64,000 nucleotides of DNA from Lumbricus terrestris (Eukaryota > Annelida > Clitellata > Crassiclitellata > Lumbricidae): assembly GCA_949752735.1 (NCBI GenBank), contig OX457036.1:17443433-17507432 (forward strand), in the 5' to 3' direction. The notes beneath the pieces are model-generated. The model had not been told where the DNA came from. It saw only the letters and a list, made by a program, of their open reading frames with translations, and made no database searches. The stretch's first letter is position 1. Each line of letters opens with the position of its first letter. This document shows, piece by piece, positions 55,801 to 64,000 of the stretch. A program made the position numbers and the translations under genes.

Positions 55801-58800
55801 TGACGGTTCACAAGACGTCATATACCGAGATACGTCCTGCTCTGGGTTCATAACAGCTGACAATCCCATCTATGCGCCCATTGTTATTCCGGTATTCGCT
55901 ATTAACCACTCCTATTGGTTTCCGAACGCTGGCACCTGGGAGGTAACGGTGCGTGGTTTCAACTATGCCAGTAACAGCAGCCTATCGGTGAGCGTCACGA
56001 TTGTGGATCTGCCCTGCGTGATGCCAATTGTAGCAATCGACAGAAAGTTCGAGAACGAAGCAGATCCATATAACGTCACGGTGACCGACGGGTTCACAAT
56101 AAAGAGCAACATAAGTGTCAGTTGTAGAAAGGCAGAGTATGCGATCATCCTCTGGGAACTGTTTGATGCCGTGGCCTTCTCCGCAGATCCTAAGACAGTT
56201 CCCATGCAGGCTGTTCCCAACGTGGACACGTTTCTATCCCCACCGAACAGCATCCTCGCCGGAAAGTATGTCGTCAGATTGAACGTCAGCTACTACAACA
56301 GCTTCTTCAACCTCAGTAACTTCACTGTCATTCGAACGGCGTACGTAACACTTAAAGACGAAGTCATACTGGACTCTCTCACCTTCAACACATCCCTGGA
56401 ACCAATTTACTGGAACACGACGGTGACCTTCTCCCTGAACATTTCCAGGTTTGGAAACGGAACCTGCCTAGAGTGGGACATGGGAGACAATTCCAGACAC
56501 GTCGTGTACCAAGCTCCGTTCTGCTCGGGAATCGTGGAAGCCAGTAACCCGCTGTTTTTGCCCGCATCGCCTGAGACACCCATGATTAAGCGCAGTTACT
56601 GGTACGGAGATTTCGGCGTCTACACCGTCCATGTCCGAGGCTTCAACTACGCCAGCACAGCTAACCTTACGGTGAACATAACGATACTGGAGTGGCCGTG
56701 CTCGAAACCAAATGTGACCATCGAAGAGAAATACCTCAACAAGACTGCTCCCTACACGATTCTCGTCCCAGTGGGGTTCACCATCAACAGCAACGTCAGC
56801 GTTGATTGCATGAAAAACGAAGGTGTGACGCGCAAGTGGGATGTCTTCGACGCTCAACAGTTCACCACGAATCCAACGACGACCGTTCCAATTCGCGAGA
56901 TTCCAAACGCCGAGTTGTACGACTCCCCGCCACGAGCTCTACCGGCAGGGCAGTACGTGGTCCGTTTGAACGTCAGCGTATACAACCACTACTTCGACAT
57001 GTCCAACTACACTGTGATAGTCCTAGCGTACGTTACCATCAATCAGAGTCCACTGGAGGTTGGCTTCGACGGTGGCTCGACCATGCTATCCGTCTTCAAT
57101 TCAACCGTCTACATCAATGCGCTGAACCTCACTTACGATCCGGACGTCGTGGATCCAGCTGATAAGACTGGTCTGACCTGGAGGTGGTTGTGTAAACGAG
57201 AGGACGAGGTGTGGCCGTCTACTCTACCAGCCGTACCTTACCAATCGTATTATGGATCGAGCGAGAATGGAGGCTGTTTTGGAGACGGACCAGGGATTGT
57301 GGACTTCAAGGATCTGACGCTTACCCTTGACTCGAGCTACTTCATGGCTCTTATGAACTACACGCTAGAGCTTCAGGTGGTGAAGGATGTGAGAAATGCT
57401 TCGGCCAACCTCTTCCTCTTCGTCATGGATGGAAAGCAGCCAATCCTCGAAATCAGGTCCGTCATTCGATACCGACAATTTATATGGCGCCGTAATGTGA
57501 CCATACCGCTACAAGGGCGTCTCACAAACAAACAAATAGGCCTAAGTTTCAAGCTTTGATTTGAAAGAGTCCACCGAGTCGGCAAATTGTTACTCAGTTT
57601 ACCATGGCCATCCAGTATGATATAGTCAGCCAGTAGGATAATAGTAATCTCTTAACTTGTAAGCGCGTCTTGAAAGCCAACCGCAGGGCACCAGCCTATT
57701 CACGAGCGTTAGACAATCAACATCTATTATAATAGTCAATCAGTATGCTATGGTCAATTAGTATACGATAGTCAGTATACTGAGTGTGCGTTTATATGTA
57801 TTCTGCTTCAAGTCTATGCTTCAGAATACTTTAACGTCATGAAAAGAGAGTAGAGGCGGAGAAGAAAATATTAGAGAACTTCAAATACCCAAAGCATTAT
57901 ATTTTTCCAAGCGTGAACAATTTAGAAGATTGACAAATTAAATGGTTAAACAGATTAAATTAATTGAACAAATTAAATGGTTAAACAAATTGAAATAATT
58001 AAACAAATTAAATGGTTGTCTGTTTGCAGTTGTGAGACGAATTGTCGTGACCGACTTATCATCCAGTACAGGTTGGCTTTGAGAGCAAAATGTGTGGACA
58101 ATTGTTTCAACCGCCTCGGACAGGTGTCCGTTTGGTGGGAGCTCTACGTTGGTGGAGCAAATCCTACCGACCCCTACTCGCTGTATTCTGACCTGGCATC
58201 CGCTACCATCCAACCAGGTAATGAGATGGATCATAATCACGCTGTCGTTTCCTTTTATGTTGCCGCGCAGTGTATACATTCCTATACGTGAATAAGTCGG
58301 TGCCTCGCGCTTGACTTTCGAGTGGCGCTTTAGAAATTTGGAGATTACGGTTACGATTCTGAATAGCTCTGCTGTGAGAAGCGCTTTTCAAATGTTCGTA
58401 TTATATTGACTTGACTTGACTTTTGGCCGTCAGGCGATGCCGTCAGCACGCGTCAGCCGCTTTCCCATGGTAGCTCTCCACTTTTGTCTATTTTGCGCCA
58501 CACGCGTCGCCTCCTGTATCGTCATTCCCATTGCTTCGTAGTCATCTCTTATCGTGTCGATCCATCTTTTCTTTGGTCCCCCCCTTGATCTTTTCCCATG
58601 TACATATCCAGGCCCGGATTAACCCCTCGGGGGCCCGCCGCCATATTTTCAGGGGGGCCCCTATAATTTACCATTGCCTTCCGTCACCACACTCCACAGG
58701 CCCACGTGTCCATTCGTGCCTCTTATCGACTAGATATAATTCAAACTTAGTTTTAAAGTCAATTCAATAGATTATAATTAATTATTGTTCAGTTTAGTGG

Positions 58801-61800
58801 TTTAAATCCTATGATTATACCGATTATGGTTCACATTTTTCTGCTCTTGGCATGCAGTGACAAACAGGTCAGGAATGTCTTTAAAGGAAACTTTATCTAA
58901 GAGATCACTCTCAACGCTAAGAAATGGCAGCATTTTAAGGTGTCGTCTTAACAAAATGGCTGTTCTTTTTCAGTGACCCATTAGAATCTTTTTGAATTTC
59001 CACATTGCAATGGCAACATTTTAAGGGGTCATCTTAACAAAATAGCTGTACCTTTTCAGTGACCCATTAGAAACTTTTTGAATGTTCACATTGCAATGGC
59101 TGCATTTGAAGGTGTCATCTTAACAAAATAGCGGTACTTCTTCAGTGACCCATTAGAAACTTTTCGAATTTCCACATTACAATGGCTGCATTTTAAGGTG
59201 TCATCTTAACATGATAGTATCATATATTATAGTACTAATTAATGTCATTATAATCATATAATAATAAATAATATCACGGTATATTATAACACTTCATGTA
59301 TACCAATGATGAAAACAGTAACTAAAAACCGATATCATTTCGTCAAATTTTTCTGGGGTTGGAATGTCAATCCTGGGGGGAACTTCCCCCCCAGAGACGT
59401 CTAGATTAAAAACTGTGTTCCAAAGATAACATGATACACCTTTGGCATGAATGGGCATGCAGACCAATAACAGAGTTTAACGTTTAAATTAGCTCAACCG
59501 AATCTCTATGACTATATCTTTGTCTCCGTCTGTCTGTTCTTCTACATGTATGTCTGACTCTTCTTAAAAGGCCGATCTCTCCCTCTCTGTCTGTAACTCT
59601 GGCCTATCCCTTTTAAAAGTAGGCCAAATTAATGGAATACCGACAAAATCATAAATCAGAGCTGGCACAAACATATAGAGGCCAACACAAATAAAATTGT
59701 TGTTCGCCCAAAGAAGAAAACAATGACCAATAGACGCAAATTTACGCACTGTCCTTGAATAAATGGGAAAATGCAAAAAAAAAATATTTTTTTGCAGAAG
59801 CGGGGGGCCCTCTGACGGCGGGGGGCCCGCCGCCATGGCAGATATGGCATACTGGTTAATCCGGCCCTGTACATATCCGTTGAGCGCTATCTTTGGATAT
59901 CTTTCGTTCCCCATTCTTGACACACGTCCAAAGTATCGTATTCTTCTATTCTGCACTTTGTCAACTATATCCTGTTTGATGTTCAATCTATCATAAATTA
60001 CTGTGTTTCTTATTCTATCTTTCCGTGTGACACCTACAATCTTCCGCAGGCAAGTCAATTCGAAGACTCTCAGCCGTCGTTTCTGCTCTTCGATACCAAT
60101 CTTTATTTTCAATTGACGTTTCTCTGTAGGCTATGACATTATCGCTAAGTTCTTTATTTCCAATTAATTATGTGCGCAATTAATTGTCCATTACGCAAGA
60201 GTGTTATAGCCTAGTATTTTCCGAGTCTAGTGTAGAGGTTACGATTCATCGTTGTAGGCGAAACTACGTCAATGGGGTTGTTCATAAAGCCGGACACCTT
60301 CAAGCCAGGTCTCTACCATAAGCTGGTCATCTACGGTCAGGCGCCGCACTCCCTCAACGGGTCAACGGAGTACGTGTTCAAGACAAGCAACCCTCCAAGT
60401 GGAGGAACCTGTACGGTCACCCCGACTGAAGGTGAATGCTACAGATGTACAATGTCATGTACAATGTCATGTAAAATGTCATGTACAATGTCATGTACAT
60501 TGTCATATAAAATGTCATGTACAATGTCATGTACAATGTCATGTACAATGTCATGTGCAATGTCATGTGCAATGTCATGTACAATGTCATGTACAATGTC
60601 ATGTACAATGTCATGTACAATGTCATGTACAATAGCGATACAGTTTTTGTTGCTCTTTGCGGATTATGTCCAGATGGTCATCGGGGAAGAACTCCCGCAT
60701 TTCTTCAATATCATAATAATAATAGGTAGTGTGTGAATTTCTGTAACACAATCGTTTAGCAATCTATGATCTATCAATAGGCCTATATAGTCTCAGTTCA
60801 AGAAAATAGTCGAATGACCTCACAATCACAGATTCAAGTTGTGGTTGTTGCAGTGGTTGCTGAGGGGTTTGTTGTCTTTGATTCTGATGAGATTGTTGTG
60901 GTAGTTGAAGTTTCTGTGGTTGTTGTTTTGGAAAGCATCAGACAATTATGACGAACGCAATTTCGATGATGACGATGATCCATGTTGCTCTTGTGAGGTG
61001 ATTATAAATGAAGATGGCTCGATATTGATGACGATGATGATGGCGACGACGACGGTGTTGATGATGATAGGAAGATGAGGTACAACGAACTGATCCAGGG
61101 TGATCATTTCAGGTAGTATATAGGTGTTCAACACAGCTCTAGTCTTTTTTAGACCTCCCCCTACAATAAGTGACGAATCGAGGAGGCTAAACCGGCCATA
61201 CCCCACCCCTTTGGAGATTTGCACAGAACGCGGACCCCCATCAGCAATTGAAACTTTCAATTCATGCACCCGAAAAGGTAGGCCTAAGTAGAAAGAAAAA
61301 GTAGCATATGACTAAAAAATTAGGCTAAGTCTGAACCTCAGTTATTTTCCAACAATTCTCTTTCTGAATACTCCATATGAAATGGTTTTCGGATGGACAT
61401 AGGCTACGCCGGAGTGACGCAGTTCTCCGTCAAATGTGAGAACTGGGTTTCGAGCGCCGCCCTCACCTATTCCTACGCCATCGGTCCACCGAGCGCCACC
61501 GACGATTCCCAGCTGGACGTCTTCTACTACGGACCGAATGGAGACAGTGGACCGACGACACTCAGTCTGGGAAACAGTCTCGACGGATTCCAGAGCAAAA
61601 TCGTCGCGACGATCACCGACGCCAACGGAGACTTCATCCAGTACAGCAGTCCGCCGATAAAGGCGAATAATCATGTCACGTGACGTCATCATCATCGTCG
61701 TCGTCGTCGTCGTCGTAATCGTCATCGTCGTCATTATCATCATCGTCATCATCGTCGTCGTCATCACCATCATTATCATTATCATCATCGTCGTCGTCGT

Positions 61801-63519
61801 AATCGTCATCGTCGTCATTATCATCACCATCATTACCACCACGGTGCCGCCATCATCATCGTCGTCGTCGTCATCGTCATTGTCATCGTCATCATCATCA
61901 TCATACAATCTTGTTCTCAAGACCAAGTTCACTCTATAGTTCGCTTTTTCAAAGCCTGGTGTTGGCCTTGAGACAGAATTAAGATCTTGACCCTAGTGTT
62001 GAGATTCAGAATTCTAGTCCTGATCTTGGTCCTATATCTTTGATTTATTTTAAAACTCAATAAAATTAATATAAGCGTACAGACTTATAATATACGTGTA
62101 TCTATACGGTGTATGACTTTGTGTATAATGTATTGCTGTTCGTGTCCGTGCGTCTATAGGTGCAGCCCCCGCCTGCAACTAATAGCAACGAGAACGTCCG
62201 CGACGAATTCCTCGACAGCGCTGTGGCTGCGGTGGATAAAGGTGAACTGACGGAAGCCGATCCTCAGGTCGTCTGCAGCAACGTCATCGTTGTTTTATCG
62301 CTACTCAACGGTCTCAACGTCACTGCTGACGAATACGACCCAGCCAACACGGCAAGTCTATTTGCAGGGCCTTATGTAGGCATGAATCTATTTTAATGGG
62401 TCCGATGTAGGCATGAGTCTATTTTAATGGGCCTGATGTTTTCATGGGTCTATCGATGTCTATTCTGCTATTCAGCCTTCTTTTATGTAACACTATACTT
62501 ACTTACTTACTTTACTTACTTACTTATAACTTTGCTCGTTTGTCATTAGTATAGATCATCTTCTCTATCCAGACTATAGCCTACCCTCTAAAGCTCTGCC
62601 ACCCGCTCTTTATAGCCTAAAGTCTATCATGCTACAACAGTACTTTGGTGCAATGAACTCCAAAGATATCCGCCAATTCGCTCATTCTCCCCATCCAGTA
62701 CTGCACGTGTTAATTTCAACTTTCCTCTGCAGCTTGCCCTTGCACTCTCCCCTTTTGCTGTCTACTCACGAGTCACGACTGGTGAAAAATGTTCAGGTCA
62801 ATTTTAATCTAACGCTTGCTAATCTTAACCCTTTTGGTTCCATAGCCTGCTGCTTGATTCTATAATTATTATGTTCTGATGAAGAAGCTATTGAAGGTCT
62901 TAGTTGTTGAAAAATCCACTGACAAGCTCCTTACACCAAAGGAAGCATATAATATAATTCAGGGTTTTTTAACGTGCAGTTGAACACAAAATGTGCAGTT
63001 CTAAATGGATTTGTGCAGTTGTAAAAGCACTTTGTACAGTTAAAATTAGCAAAAAGGTCATTATATATATATATATATCTTCCGATTGGAAGTAATTTAC
63101 CATGGAGGATGGGAAAGGAAAGAACGGGTTGTGCAGTTCTAAAAATGCCTTAAAAACAGCCCTGATATAATAATTGGAAAAAGAATCAGCTTAAAATGTT
63201 TATATTTGAAATATTTCAGGATAATTTCAATTACGACGATCCAAACAAGTTAGGAGGGGCATTGAAACCAACGGATTACGATGATTCCGATGGCAGTGGT
63301 ACCGGAAGTGGTGGAACCGGAAGTGGTGGAACCGGAAGTGGTGGAACCGGAAGTGGTGGAACGGGAAGTGGTGGAACGGGAAGTGGTGGAACGGGAAGTG
63401 GTGGAACGGGAAGTGGTGGAACGGGAAGTGGTGGAACGGGAAGTGGTGGAACCGGAAGTAATGGATCTGGCAAGCCGTTGACCCCGCAGCAGCAAGCTTC
63501 TCTAGATAAAGAAGCCAAA
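52785..63519 (+). CDS. Polycystin-1/REJ-type receptor gene, 5' part (seven exons seen)
   Basis: Exons at 52785-52848, 53445-57456, 58030-58217, 60258-60431, 61403-about 61674, 62160-about 62374 and 63220-63519 form one plus-strand gene that continues beyond the window. It encodes a signal peptide, PKD repeats (WDMGDGS motifs) and a REJ region. Such proteins (polycystin-1, PKDREJ, sea urchin receptors for egg jelly) are large membrane receptors with an extracellular PKD/REJ part followed by a GPS cleavage site and 1 or 11 membrane segments, none of which is yet reached. Phases agree at the first four junctions (1, 2, 1, 1). Many N-x-S/T sites fit an extracellular location. Whether it is a PKD1 or a REJ orthologue cannot be decided from this part. 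Confidence 0.85.
53025..53235. mobile_element. Composite SINE in intron 1 (head-to-head rearranged)
   Basis: The minus strand from about 53135 to 53030 is the LINE-like tail (ACTCGCAATTGCTCAGTGC to GTCGGGAGCGCCTCTGAGTA and GGGGCGCTATAACAAG). The adjacent plus strand from 53136 carries a B-box-like GAGGTTCGAATAA and ACCTTGGGCAAGTCCTTCAC. Perfect 20-bp inverted copies of ACTCGCAATTGCTCAGTGCT lie at 53208-53227 and 53116-53135. The two halves of one SINE type are thus in opposite orientation. Confidence 0.6.
53445..57456 (+). CDS. REJ-type gene exon 2: PKD repeats and REJ start (4012 bp)
   Basis: The exon runs from a TTTTTTCCAG acceptor to the donor GTCCGT at 57457 and encodes 1336 whole codons. 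After a Cys/Pro-rich start, divergent PKD-like domains are followed by four tandem modules of about 224-229 residues. Each has a WDMGDG or WDMGDN PKD core (starts near 54427, 55098, 55782 and 56468) and a C..P segment with a (D/S)C(M/R)K and W(D/K/E)(V/L)F core, then AGKYV-type and SNFTV-type strands. That second segment resembles the head of the REJ region. After the last module comes [14 protein letters not shown] and [20 protein letters not shown], the start of the REJ domain proper. Such a long single exon of repeats suggests recent tandem duplication. Confidence 0.85.
57637..57709 (-). repeat. Retroposon-end repeat, minus strand, in intron 2
   Basis: The minus strand reads CGCTCGTGAATAGGCTGGTG and ends GAGATTACTATTATCC, matching the copies at 52404 and 58285. 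The rest of intron 2 (57710-58029) is AT-rich with repeated ATTAAATGGTTAAACA phrases at 57935-58015. Confidence 0.55.
58030..58217 (+). CDS. REJ-type gene exon 3: REJ cysteine segment
   Basis: The exon runs from a TTTGCAG acceptor to a GTAATG donor, 188 bp, entering in phase 2 and leaving in phase 1. With the previous exon it forms an I-S-C-x2-N-C segment ([20 protein letters not shown]) and then [20 protein letters not shown]. The paired cysteines and YxLxLxAKC pattern are typical of the REJ module in polycystin-1-like proteins. Confidence 0.85.
58285..58362 (+). repeat. Retroposon-end repeat in intron 3
   Basis: TACGTGAATAAGTCGGTGCC followed by TTGACTTTCGAGTGGCGCTT and GAGATTACGGTTACGATTC. 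This is the clearest copy of this family; the GATTAC doublet may be its tail. Confidence 0.6.
58609..59869. mobile_element. hAT non-autonomous element (1261 bp) inside the LINE
   Basis: Terminal repeats CAGGCCCGGATTAACC and, reversed, CAGGGCCGGATTAACC are flanked by the 8-bp duplication TACATATC at 58601-58608 and 59870-59877. These are textbook hAT features. It has no transposase. An 86-bp tandem repeat (units from 58924, 59010, 59096 and 59182) fills its middle. Confidence 0.9.
58924..59215. repeat. 86-bp tandem repeat inside hAT element
   Basis: Four units starting ATGGC(A/T)(A/G)CATTT, each with TCAGTGACCCATTAGAA, lie exactly 86 bp apart. Confidence 0.9.
60258..60431 (+). CDS. REJ-type gene exon 4
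   Basis: The exon runs from a GTTGTAG acceptor to a GTGAAT donor, 174 bp, entering and leaving in phase 1. It encodes [20 protein letters not shown] and then [17 protein letters not shown]. The [15 protein letters not shown] motif is a signature of the REJ module. Confidence 0.9.
60449..60631. repeat. 12-bp minisatellite at start of intron 4
   Basis: About fifteen units of ACAATGTCATGT with few substitutions begin 17 bases after the exon 4 donor. All frames are open on both strands for this unit, so the apparent ORFs are artefacts. The rest of intron 4 (60632-61402) shows TTG- and GATGAC-rich low-complexity sequence and no gene. Confidence 0.92.
61403..61674 (+). CDS. REJ-type gene exon 5
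   Basis: It enters after CATAG in phase 1 and encodes [20 protein letters not shown], then [20 protein letters not shown] and AKANN-proximal sequence. The FxVxCxNW...LTYSYAI pattern matches the REJ module. The 3' boundary is uncertain. Phase 0 is needed by exon 6, and the options are GTCACG after 61674 or a GC donor after 61662, both weak. Confidence 0.8.
61685..61905. repeat. ATC/GTC trinucleotide repeat at start of intron 5
   Basis: Mixed ATC, GTC and ACC triplets run for about 220 bp directly after exon 5. They give spurious valine/isoleucine and aspartate/methionine frames. The rest of intron 5 to 62159 holds nothing I recognise. Confidence 0.9.
62160..62374 (+). CDS. REJ-type gene exon 6 (3' end uncertain)
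   Basis: After TCTATAG the phase-0 frame reads [20 protein letters not shown] and [20 protein letters not shown]. This follows the REJ domain and resembles the helical start of the GAIN-like region. A GC donor (GCAAGT after ACG at 62352) or a GT donor (GTAGGC after 62374) would both keep phase 0 for exon 7, so the end is ambiguous. Confidence 0.7.
62375..62959. other. Intron 6, simple repeat only
   Basis: Two near-identical ATGTAGGCATGAATCTATTT phrases at the start and a short (ACTT)n at about 62500-62525. No gene is seen. Confidence 0.45.
62960..63164. mobile_element. hAT-like MITE in intron 6 (205 bp)
   Basis: The ends are CAGGGTTTTTTAACG and, reversed, CAGGGCTGTTTTTAAGG, with an imperfect 8-bp duplication ATATAATT/ATATAATA at 62952-62959 and 63165-63172. 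GTGCAGTT is repeated four to five times inside. Confidence 0.7.
63220..63519 (+). CDS. REJ-type gene exon 7: Thr-Gly-Ser-Gly-Gly repeat linker
   Basis: The exon runs from a TATTTCAG acceptor to a strong GTGAGT donor, 300 bp, phase 0 on both sides. It encodes [20 protein letters not shown], then about eleven TGSGG repeats and [17 protein letters not shown]. The repeat would make a long flexible, possibly O-glycosylated linker within the extracellular region between REJ and the expected GPS/GAIN part. Splice signals and an uninterrupted 100-codon frame support a real exon. Confidence 0.75.
63301..63465. repeat. 15-bp coding minisatellite, eleven units
   Basis: Four ACCGGAAGTGGTGGA units, then six ACGGGAAGTGGTGGA units, then a variant ACCGGAAGTAATGGA. 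The period is exactly 15 bp, so expansion or contraction keeps the frame. Confidence 0.95.
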
Positions 63520-64000
63520 GTGAGTTCTTTATTTGTATGGTTCATTTGTAGCGTTTAAGCCTTAAGGATAGGATAATTCGAGAGACGTATAGCTTATTTT
63601 CACCTTTCTTGTTTCCTGGGCAGAAATTTCAACTCTGTTTTCTTGATCAGCATTAATACACGGCCGGTGGAAGACAAATGGAACGCTTTAAGTCTCTGTA
63701 TGTCTTTTTCCAAATATAGTAAACAGACATGTAGACCTATAGAACGCAAATAAATGCCATTGAAAATGACGTCGAGAAAACTTGAGATACAAGCATGAAG
63801 GAGGAATGTAGAAGGCAATATAATTACAGGCATGATATACATGTATATTATATAGCCTACTCACTACTCAGGTATAAAACTTTCTGTAAATCAGCATAGT
63901 TTTCTCCAGGTATGTCGTATTTTTAAGTAACCCACAAGACCCATAGTTATAGCTGAACAGGCAGATAGACAAACAAACAGACAGACAAACAGACAGACAG
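63520..64000. other. Intron 7, ending in an AGAC-type microsatellite
   Basis: No further exon is recognised. From 63961 the sequence becomes AGACAAAC and AGACAGAC units to the window end. Confidence 0.5.

Larger units (their letters stand above)
58402..60112 (-). mobile_element. LINE 3' part in intron 3, split by a hAT MITE
   Basis: The minus strand reads [39 protein letters not shown] and [18 protein letters not shown] up to 59878. After the insertion it continues [18 protein letters not shown] and [20 protein letters not shown]. This is the common C-terminal end of a non-LTR reverse transcriptase, with a TTGAC-repeat tail at 58402-58428. Only the 3' end is present. Confidence 0.8.

Noticed and set aside
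60399..60736. Met-Ser-Cys-Thr repeat frame continuing exon 4
   Set aside because: The 12-bp unit lacks stops in all frames, while the REJ motif ends exactly at a GTGAAT donor that fits the phase of exon 5.
63250..63545. Minus-strand frames rich in Ser-Thr and Pro-Leu-Pro-Val
   Set aside because: They are antisense to the 15-bp coding minisatellite of exon 7.

Overview
This is metazoan nuclear DNA: it is AT-rich, intron-rich and crowded with microsatellites, SINEs, LINE tails, MITEs and LTR retrotransposons. There is no bacterial-type gene packing. Two host genes can be recognised. Their families, together with a Gmr1-like Ty3/gypsy element (a lineage described from deuterostomes), point to a marine invertebrate deuterostome. 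An echinoderm is plausible, but this is an inference and I cannot name the species.

About 1-34 kb: the minus strand carries small exons of an FCHSD / Nervous-wreck homologue (F-BAR plus double-SH3 membrane-remodelling adaptor). Six exons between 27913 and 1319 encode most of the F-BAR region, and all four junctions between neighbouring located exons are phase-compatible. The first coding exon is uncertain, one short exon between 4801 and 1447 was not found, and the SH3 part lies left of the window. The long introns hold LINE 3' ends with tetranucleotide tails, tRNA-derived SINEs (one sharing its tail with a LINE family), a 4.6-kb terminal-inverted-repeat element full of internal tandem repeats (9703-14270), a PIF/Harbinger-like MITE (23253-24021), a hAT MITE (25854-26041) and two tiny piggyBac-like TTAA palindromes.

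About 34-52 kb: this is a nested insertion complex. A (GAAT/GAAC)n array, 34153-34260 resuming at 50507-52027, was split by a minus-strand Gmr1-like Ty3/gypsy retrotransposon (34261-50506, 206-bp LTRs, CGAAT target duplication). Its integrase lies upstream of the reverse transcriptase, the reverse of the usual Ty3/gypsy order. That element was then hit twice. A 1350-bp PIF/Harbinger-like element (35238-36587, TAA duplication) splits pol between RT and RNase H. A second LTR element (42166-50394, 1971-bp LTRs with no difference seen, ATCC duplication) splits its 5' LTR. The second element has a gag-protease ORF that starts inside its LTR, no recognisable pol, and an unfamiliar 257-residue ORF where pol would be expected.

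About 52.7-64 kb: the plus strand carries the 5' part of a polycystin-1/REJ-type gene. It has a signal-peptide exon, a 4-kb exon with four tandem PKD-plus-REJ-head modules, and further REJ-region exons. One exon encodes an exact Thr-Gly-Ser-Gly-Gly tandem repeat. The gene runs off the right edge. Its introns contain a LINE split by a hAT MITE, minisatellites just after two splice donors, and another hAT-like MITE.

The FCHSD and REJ genes show no functional link beyond proximity. The mobile elements explain most of the remaining sequence.
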